64,000 bases of DNA. Origin: Tubulanus polymorphus (taxonomy: Eukaryota > Nemertea > Palaeonemertea > Tubulaniformes > Tubulanidae). The notes beneath the pieces were generated by a model that worked only from the letters and a program-made list of their open reading frames with translations, had not been told where the DNA came from and did not search any database. Below, piece by piece: positions 56,283 through 64,000 of this stretch. The position numbers and the translations under genes are program-made. How positions within the stretch are numbered: position 1 is the first letter of the stretch; every line of letters starts with the position of its first letter. The stretch spans positions 868,001 through 932,000 of the forward strand of contig NC_134028.1 of the NCBI RefSeq assembly GCF_964204645.1. Reading direction: 5' to 3'.

Positions 56283-57921
56283 TGAGATGAAAATATTATT
56301 CCCCAATCGTGCATCCATTCTACTAGGAACCCGCTCCGTGTGTGTGTTCCACGTCAGCAATTATTGCGAAGCTGATAACGGTTGAAACGACTGCCTTTTT
56401 GACAACGACTAACACGAACATTCTCAAAGAACAGTAAAGCAACTCGGAAACTAATTAATCTGCACAAGGTTGGCTGACTCTGCGTGCGAACAGTAATTAA
56501 AAATAGCAGGGCAGACGCAATGCAATTACCAGTGTATGTAGTTACACGGAATTCGGCGATAGCAAAATTAATGCAGTGAAAAAATGTCCAGACCGAAGGG
56601 AGAGAGGGAGAGAGGGAGAGAGGGTGAGAGGGGGTAGATAATCTGATTAGTACATACTCGGTACTAAACACGTAAACAATTCATGAAACACCCATCACCA
56701 ATTTATAGTTCCACGTGTAGTCAGGTAGGTGATGGTGATTATGTTGATAGTACTGAAGTCCAAGGTGTGACTTGACCTCTGTCAAACAAACGTATCAATT
56801 GTATTTTTGGCAAAAGCTGAATTTTTGACAAAATGAGAATTCTACATGCACTGTTAATCCTCGCTTGCCAAAGGCTTGCTTAGTTGCCTTCCACTGATGC
56901 GAATAGCAAACTTATTGAATAGTTTCAGTTTTTTAGTTCCTCGAATATCTCTCCGGCTCTGATTGGTCGGTAGGTAGTGGTATCGCGCCTCACCGGACCC
57001 GCTTAGCGATTACTGGCTAGTTTTTCCCGATCTGGTCACGTGTGATCTCGATTAACAGACGGCAGACATAACGGGATGATGTGCGGATGTTTTTTGGCCA
57101 AGTCATTCACATCCCTGAGGGAAACAGAGTCAAACAGAGTCAAACAGATACGCGCTGACAGTCTATAGAAACCAGAGGAAATTATCACAACATCCGACGC
57201 GCGATATGGAAGCCACAAATACCGAATGAAAATGTCATTTGCTCACTGCTATTTTTCTAGGTCTGTTTCGTACAATTGCGTCGTCGTCAAAGACATATTA
57301 TATGATACCTTATAATATGCAAAAGTCTATTGACGCAACAGACAGACGCATTTTTACTGGAGAGATGTAAAAACCGAAAGACATTTTCTATCTCGTGATG
57401 ACAGTTTATTAGATTCTATCCGAAATTCTAATACGTTTTATGCGTTCTTTTCTCGGAACACTTAAACGCGCAATTTTATACGTTTTCACCGCCATTAAGA
57501 ACAAAAATCTTCGAATGACTGAATCTCAGACGGTATTGACAATAACAACGCGTTTTACAGTTTCAAATTGTCGAATATAAACGTTATTTATGATAGCTGC
57601 GTTTAGCAATTAAAGTTTCGTCAGACGTCTCTCGTTATTCGCGATCGTCGAGAATTATGGAAATCAGTAGGACATACGCGATCGATTATAGAGTGGCGAT
57701 CGACGACACTGACTGAGAGGGGACCGATCGTGTGCGCCGTGTGCTGTAACCGTCATGGATCATTAGGGAAATCTCTAAAATTATCCGATGCAGCCGTAGT
57801 TCAGTTTATCCGTCAATCCGACAGTCATCATTCTGTCTGTATTCATTACGGTAAATACATTCGATCATCGACCGGATTTAACAACAGACAGTCAACAGTT
57901 CAACCTCTGTCTATCAGAGAG

Positions 57922-58070
57922 TTTGTCTCTTTCCCTTTTCCTCCATCTCCTCTCCCTCTCTCCTCTCGACCCTCTCCTTGTCTCTCTCTACTCTCCCCTC
58001 TCGCAATCTTTCGTCCGCACCCCGCACCCTGTCTCTCTCTCCATCTCCATCCCCCTCTCCCCCTGGCTTT
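57922..58070. repeat. CT-rich low-complexity tract
   Basis: About 150 bases of irregular ctctctcc/ccctc runs on the + strand, without a fixed period. Confidence 0.75.
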
Positions 58071-59028
58071 CATCACAGCGATGGAAATTCTCTATAATGA
58101 ATTCTTGACGCGAATTGTTTCTATATGACTGACCACCTTTGAAATTATAAGACGGTCGGTATTCCTGAGTAAGGTCTACGGAGCGTGTTACCTAAGTGTG
58201 TTGAGTTCAGTTGACATATCAGTTGTGACGTGGCAATTTCGCGCGGTGAAATGGCGACATTCCTTGCGAACCTATCTGTCAGTTTGATTACTTACTGTGA
58301 TGTGTCTTTACGTGTAATTGTGTGTATTTTTTATTTCGTACGGTTGGTTTTTTTTTACACACCGACGCCAAAACGAGCGCGCACTCGACAACGCCACGTT
58401 GTATTATACCTATGGCTAAAAGACACACTTTGCTCTTTTAAAAGGTTAGAATTACTGGTGGCAACGTTGGGTTTGACATTTGACAGCATCGAGGAGGGAA
58501 GTGAAGAAACAATGATGAAACCGACGCGAAGGCATCTGATATATTGTGATCTTAGCGCGGAATTCATCTCGGAAGTGAAGTAATCGAGTCAATCAGACAC
58601 CATATTGCCACGTCATAGCGCTTTGGGCAGTGAGCTGAATATTGATTGCAGTGTCCGCACCGTGTCGTCTCTAATTCATTGTTTGTTTTCAGCTCAATAG
58701 AAAGGGCTTTAATAATTGTGAACCCGTCGATCATGTGTTGAAATCAATGCTATATTCATTCGATGCTATGCTTTGATATCTCATCAGTGAGTTATAATTG
58801 ACGAACCTATTGATATTGATCCACGCTCTTCTTCCTTATCAATTCCAATAATTCGAAGCAGCCTTGGATCGAAGGCTATCGAATTCTCAGTAGATGTCAA
58901 CGTGTACCAGAATATCCAGTATTTCAGCAGATGATGTCAAGGCCAAGTTTAAACTAACCGCGATATGTTATCGGTATAAGTGATTGAATGCGTGAATAAA
59001 TGACCTATAGTTGCTTTTTGTTTTAGCC

Positions 59029-59106
59029 CGCCCGAACCGTTTCAGCCAGAACCGGTTCAGCCCGAACCGTTTCAGCCCGAACCGGTTCAGCCCGAACCGG
59101 TTCAGC
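59029..59106. repeat. 15-bp palindromic tandem repeat, 5 copies
   Basis: The unit ttcagcccgaaccgg starts at 59041, 59056, 59071, 59086 and 59101. Junctions between units create AACCGGTT palindromes in most copies. Confidence 0.9.
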
Positions 59107-60039
59107 GCTCATAACGTGCAATGTACGTATCTTACAACGAAGGTCTATTCGATTTTAACGATTTAAATTCAAGAAATTACAGAGCCGATATAAAATCGAT
59201 GGTTCGGCGCGTGTTCTAGGTTTTGGTGTCATGTTCAGACCTAAATGAGGCAGTTACCCCAAAAATTCATCAGTTTATTAAGACACATGCAATAGCACCT
59301 TCCAACTAGGAACATAGAGTTACAAAATACGTTAGACATGAAGTTGATTCTGTGATGTATAAGGGTCCTATCACGTGTATAACTCATGATTAACACTGAT
59401 TCAACAAAACGATTTTCTGTCAAATGAAACGTAAACTACAAGTGTCTTTGTCTGCGCCCTTGTTGTAGTAAACAAGCGAGATTTCTCTCTCTCTCTAGTG
59501 ACGCGTCCTGACTAAATGAACCCTCGATCTAAAAGCTTTTTTCACGCCAGTACCTGATTTACGCATACAATGCTGCTGAGTGATAAAGAGGACTCGTTCT
59601 CGTAGTTTGAAGGACCCATCGTTTTATATTCGCATAAATACATCGATTCATGAATATTCATTGGCTAGTGTTGGTACTGGCACTTCAGATTATATGAGCA
59701 CGTTCAATATAAGGTAGTAATGAGACAAGGAAGGCCTCCGAGCTTAATTCTTTCAATATCGAATTCCAAAATACAAATTTGCCAAAAATATCAGATTGCT
59801 GAAATTTTAGTCTTCGCATAGCGATGGCAAATGGAGCATTATACATGATGCAGGTCTATAGAACAAATTCAGCATAACTTTGAATATAACTGATTTTTTA
59901 TTTGAGTAAATGCAAGTTCCTCTGTTTGGTGGTCGAGATGTCCAATTGTGGGTGGTGTCCCCCCCCCCCCCGGAAATTGGCTACGATATCATGATATTCC
60001 GGGATTTTCAAAAAGAGAGCATCGGAGTACCCTGATTTC

Positions 60040-60095
60040 ACGGTATGGAAGTTGCCCGCGATACCATCCGGTTCGAATCCCAGCCGAGGTAGGAT
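60040..60095 (+). repeat. tRNA-like B-box fragment
   Basis: GGTTCGAATCC at 60070-60080, preceded by cgcgataccatcc and followed by cagccgaggtagga. No A box or cloverleaf was found. Probably a SINE remnant. Confidence 0.35.
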
Positions 60096-60964
60096 AATTT
60101 GAGGATTGGTCTTTACCGCAAGTATCTTTTTGATGAAGTGTGTACCTTTAACGCCAGGTAGCGTGTTACAGTTCATATGCTTTGATCTATCTACGTTTTT
60201 AATCATGTTCCGTTCGCCGAGTTCTCCATCCACAGTTGCTAAGGGCACCGACGGGACAATGTAACGGAATACTATGAGAGAAGTTATCAATTTCCATCGT
60301 TTGTCAGCTTCCCAAAGAGCTACAGAGGCTGTCTCCCGACGAGTAGTATGATATACGGGAACCTGTGTCGAAACGACTACCGCGCGAGAGCTTCAAGGTT
60401 ACTCGTATCATTCCCAAATGGGAATAAACGCTTTCGATATTCTATGCAGTTGATTTATGAATCTGTCAATCTGTATTTTACAAATCGTGTTGGCGTGTTA
60501 CCGCTTAGAAACCGCTTCTCAAAACGATAAAATCTTTGATAATTCCGCCGTTAGTTTCGATGTATTTCCGTCAGCAGATTTACTGGGTATGTTTGGACGG
60601 GTCACGTGACTCTAAAGATATACAAGTTCCAATCGATGACACCTCAATTTCAACACATATCCTCCGCGAAAATACCATCAGGTTTTTATTATCAACCGAA
60701 CGTCTGTTTAATTGAACTCCTCTGGGGTAAAACAACCTCCTCACACTTTCCCTTAAAAGCATCACGAGAAGGCGTGGCATATATGCGCTATATAGGTAAG
60801 AACATGTTGCCATGGTGATTAAAAACTAGTTCCCTCTTCTTTTTACCGATAATGTTGTTTTCCGCTTCTTGGAATCTGATTTCGTAGAAAACCGAAAAAC
60901 GGCTGAAATTTAACACGAGTTTGCGCTGCATCCAGTGGGTGTGAAGTATCAACTAGAGTTTGTG

Positions 60965-61255
60965 GAGATACAGGCACCGTTTCTGTGGCAAGCGAGGATT
61001 CTGTAAGGATCCGCCAGGTGGTGTCTTCATAGTTTATTCCACATTTCAATTAAATTCGAATCAACTTTTCCCGTCATTAAATCAATTTTCAGTGAAATCT
61101 ATACCAAACACTGAGTGTGAAAGCGAATACTGATGACTGATGACTTGTTTGATTATATTTGGATTTAGGGGCTAAAAAATCCAGTTCAAAGTTCATTGTT
61201 CAAATCGTTGATGAACCAAGTGTATTGTTGCGCCATCTGGTGTGTGTGACCGATA
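60965..61255. repeat. Diverged dispersed repeat (relative of 11.7 kb copy)
   Basis: Matches 11740-11990 in order and orientation (ctgtggca.g.gagg, catttca, attaaatcaat, tttgattatatttg, aaatccagttcaaa). The two copies differ by many substitutions and small gaps, so it is old. Confidence 0.5.
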
Positions 61256-62309
61256 CTTCATTGAGATGATTACCACCATGAATCGCTAGGTTTTTTACGG
61301 TTTCTTGAATTCCTCACCAGACCTGTCGACACTTAAACACCATTCTCTATAAACGACACACCGACTGCGCATGTGCCGGCTGTATCGTTCCGCTAATCAA
61401 ACTGTAATGCGGTTTATTTGGAAATTCAAATAAATCGTGACGTCTCCGGAAGTCGTTATTTAACGGTAAATACAGCGAGCAACTAAATTATCAAACATAC
61501 ATCACAAAGCGTGATTAGGAATATATAGCTGTCTCAGCAGTTAATGGGAAAATAACACGAACGGTGCTTTAGTAGTCATCAAGTTTTAATGGTTCTCTTG
61601 CTGCACATACGACGATCTGTCTTTAGGATCAACCGGCTTCGCAAAATGTGCACGTAGCATCCAAGGCCACGTAATTGAACAACGGTGGCTCTTTCCTACA
61701 CAGGAGATGCATTTTTATATTTCTTCCAAACTACTTATACAAAGTGTAAATTTGAACACGTTTTCTGTTCGGGTCCGATGGGATTTTTAAAATTCAGAAA
61801 TCTATCGACATTTTGTCGAATATTCATTCTATCGATTGAAGAGTATTCTCGGAGGATTCCATTCGACAATACGAGTGTATGAATTCATGTTTTCCTTTTT
61901 TGTTGTCAAAATGCGATGTAAATTGCGAGATGGAAGTCGTATTTATCGGGTCAGGCGCCAGTAGGTTTGTAAATACTGAGGGTAAGTTCTGGATGGAGTA
62001 TGTTGACTAGGAGGAGCGATGAACCGGACGTGTACTTCACGGCACCGTTACCGGATAATGATTTTGTTTGTATAATCATTTATTCAGCTGCCTGCTCTTC
62101 GTTACCTTTCTGTCACACTCATTAAGTGTGATTTTTAGCGGCTTAGTTTTTCCATCTGCACCAGTGACATTGCTAACCCTACGGCCGATGGATTCGAATT
62201 TCGGCCAAAACATAGAATTACTACTCTAAAACTTGTATATAGTTGACAAATTATTTGAAAGCAAATCGCACAATGTGTCTCAGGAAATTTCTGCGAAGCG
62301 TCCCCCGTC

Positions 62310-62466
62310 TCTGCTCCGAGCGAAGCTTCCTTCCTCCGGCCCCGGTCTCTGCTCCGAGCGAAGCTACCTTCATCCGGTCCCTGGTCTCTGCTCCGAGCGA
62401 AGCTTCCTTCCTCCGGTCCCCAATCTGTGCTCCGAGCGAAGCTTCCTTCCTCCGGTCCCTGGTCTC
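62310..62466. repeat. 39-bp tandem repeat, 4 copies
   Basis: The unit ctctgctccgagcgaagctt followed by ccttcctccggtccctggt occurs four times with small changes. As 39 is a multiple of 3, two frames stay open through it (62233-62514 and 62243-62494). No protein family is suggested. Confidence 0.9.
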
Positions 62467-62621
62467 TATACTGGCCTTTACCGTGTCATCATAAATTCAA
62501 GTGGCTGTGTTTGACTTGTAAGTGGTTATACGTGATTCACTCTCACAGATTGGTGGTCATTTAATTTAACCGTCGACTAATCAGATTTACCACTGATAAT
62601 TAAATCGGTGCAGTCGACATC

Positions 62622-62680
62622 ACAGACACCGCAGACACCGCAGACACCGCAAACACCGCAGACACCGCAGACACTGCCAG
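62622..62680. repeat. 9-bp tandem repeat (cagacaccg)
   Basis: Five to six copies of cagacaccg with single changes. Confidence 0.85.
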
Positions 62681-62762
62681 CTGCACCGCGCGCGGCCACC
62701 AGTGAAAATATCTACAACTCGTATCCATCATGTACATCATAATTAATGAACGGATACCGATG

Positions 62763-62884
62763 GTGCTTGTGCTGCTGCTGGTGCTGGTGCTACTGCTGCT
62801 GCTGGTGGTGCTGCTGCTGGTGCTGCTGGTGGTGCTGGTGCTGGTGCTTGTGCTGGTGCTGGTGGTGCTGGTGCTGGTGCTGCC
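62763..62884. repeat. Imperfect (CTG/GTG) triplet array
   Basis: About forty triplets, a mix of gctg, ggtg and cttg, on the + strand (ctgctgctggtgctggtgct style). It gives spurious poly-Leu/Val and poly-Ser/Thr frames on the two strands. Confidence 0.9.
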
Positions 62885-63037
62885 GTTACTGAAGTTGATC
62901 GGAACTGAAATATCCGGCAACGTTTGAACTGTTCAGATTTATTGACTGGATTTCTGATGGACAGAGTATTGATTATGTTAGCCCCTTATGTTATAATAAC
63001 TTGATTGAACTCGGCATGTATAATTATAATATCTCCG

Positions 63038-63225
63038 AGTACCTGCGGGGAACTGCGGAGAACCGAGCGGAATATCTGTCGGAGTATCTCGGAGAACCTC
63101 GGAATATCTCGGAGTATTTTGGAATATCTGGGAAAACCTCATCGGAGTACCTCGAAGTATGTCGGAGTATCTCGGAGTATTTCGGAGTATCTCCTCGGAG
63201 AACCTCGGAGTGCTACGGAGTAACT
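63038..63225. repeat. Degenerate tandem repeat of TCTCGGAGTAT
   Basis: Many copies of (t)ctcggagtat and ctcggagaac, 8-14 bases apart, without a strict period. Non-coding. Confidence 0.8.
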
Positions 63226-63574
63226 CGTCCATTTCAATCAAGTCCACTAACTTTAATCTTGACGAATGATATGATATTGGCGCCTTTACTGAAACCGCTG
63301 ACACTGTGTTAATCAGCGCTAGACCGTGAATCCTCTCCCCCTCTATCCCCCCTGTCTCTCTCCGTCTCGCTCTCCCTCTAGGGTTTTGATGATCGATGTT
63401 TAGAACTATTTTAATTTTCGAAAGGCCACAGCATCATCAGTGTTGGATTAATGGATAAAAATGATACCACTCGAGCAACGTTTTTTTCCACTATTAATCC
63501 TAGTCGATCTGTCATCACTGTATCGACGCGGCGGCCCTGTCCTAAATAACTACTTAATTAGGCACATTGAAGCT

Positions 63575-64000
63575 CGTTGCATTCAGCCACAGTGTGGTCC
63601 TGTCTCTGGTCCACTGATATATTGATACATTCAGCCACAGCGTGGTCCTGTCTCTGGTCCACTGATATATTGATACATTCAACCACAACGTGGTCCTGTC
63701 TCTGGTCCACTGATATATTGATACATTCAACCACAACGTGGTCCTGTCTCTGGTCCACTGATATATTGGTACATTCAACCACAACGTGGTCCTGTCTCTG
63801 GTCCACTGATATATTGATACATTCAACCACAACGTGGTCCTGTCTCTGGTCCACTGATATATTGATACATTCAACCACAACGTGGTCCTGTCTCTGGTCC
63901 ACTGATATATTGATACATTCAACCACAACGTGGTCCTGTCTCTGGTCCACTGATATATTGATACATTCAACCACAACGTGGTCCTGTCTCTGGTCCACTG
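63575..64000. repeat. 48-bp minisatellite running off the window end
   Basis: The unit cattcaaccacaacgtggtc plus ctgtctctggtccactgatatattgata is 48 bases. Nearly nine copies lie before the window edge, with the first two more diverged (cagccacag). The unit contains the near-palindrome ccacaacgtgg. A period divisible by 3 gives overlapping open frames on the minus strand at 63554-63998; these are artefacts. The right boundary is unknown. Confidence 0.93.

Larger units (their letters stand above)
54723..64000. other. Region upstream of G-gamma exon, no exon recognised
   Basis: Apart from tandem arrays and repeats listed separately, no coding exon with family features was found. If the G-gamma gene starts to the right, much of this is its intron and promoter. 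Frames at 57730-58128, 58230-58583, 59898-60290 and 61685-61882 look like chance. Confidence 0.45.

Noticed and set aside
55414-56385. 323-codon Ser/Pro/Leu-rich frame on + and Glu/Arg/Gly-rich frames on -
   Set aside because: Pure low-complexity translation of a 30-bp pyrimidine-rich minisatellite.
61620-61670. Ribosomal-RNA-like string 'ggttgatcct' on the minus strand
   Set aside because: Ten bases resembling the 18S start are not followed by any further rRNA sequence; chance match.
63554-63998. Two overlapping minus-strand frames of 140-146 codons with 16-residue repeats
   Set aside because: The 48-bp period keeps two frames open at once, which is expected of a repeat and not of a gene.

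Overview
The window is nuclear DNA from an invertebrate animal. It is AT-rich, its genes are split by many short introns with GT/AG ends, and it is full of minisatellites and short dispersed repeats. A noggin gene is present. Drosophila and C. elegans lack noggin, so those lineages are unlikely; a lophotrochozoan (mollusc-like) or another marine invertebrate fits best. That placement is inference. No bacterial, viral or organellar genes were seen, and no transposase or reverse-transcriptase reading frame was recognised.

Five protein genes are supported. (1) + strand, 10770-20452: a 12-exon USP31/USP43-type ubiquitin protease, predicted 1263 aa, with the Cys, His and Asp catalytic boxes intact. 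(2) - strand, 25794-41790: a QRICH2-like sperm-flagellum protein reconstructed from 23 small exons, about 1207 aa. (3) + strand, 42545-44334: a 4-exon coiled-coil protein, tentatively CCDC15-like, divergent from QRICH2 with 754 bp between start codons. (4) + strand, 47940-50807: noggin, a secreted BMP antagonist, in two coding exons with a TATA-like box upstream. (5) - strand, 54614-54722: the last coding exon of a G-protein gamma subunit close to GNG13, ending in a CaaX box. Its 5' exons were not found. USP and QRICH2 are convergent, as are noggin and the gamma subunit. QRICH2 and the coiled-coil gene share an upstream region, which suggests co-expression in ciliated or sperm cells.

Layout: 1-10.7 kb is repeat territory. 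It holds two adjacent foldback-like elements. Each is bounded by inverted repeats that carry the same GC-rich core that is amplified inside it: a 220/250-bp satellite in the first, and about 70 copies of a roughly 60-bp minisatellite in the second. The second ends about 120 bp before the USP start codon. 20.5-25.8 kb is intergenic and holds an 80-bp array with TTAGGG-like blocks, flanked by a duplicated segment. 44.3-47.7 kb holds a long hairpin and a tRNA-like fragment. 54.7-64 kb shows no recognisable coding exon and many simple and tandem arrays; a 48-bp array runs off the window end.

Exon boundaries were set by hand from splice consensus and phase. Each multi-exon model closes in frame (USP 3792 nt, QRICH2-like 3624 nt, coiled-coil 1182 nt, noggin 738 nt). 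Transcript ends are estimates.
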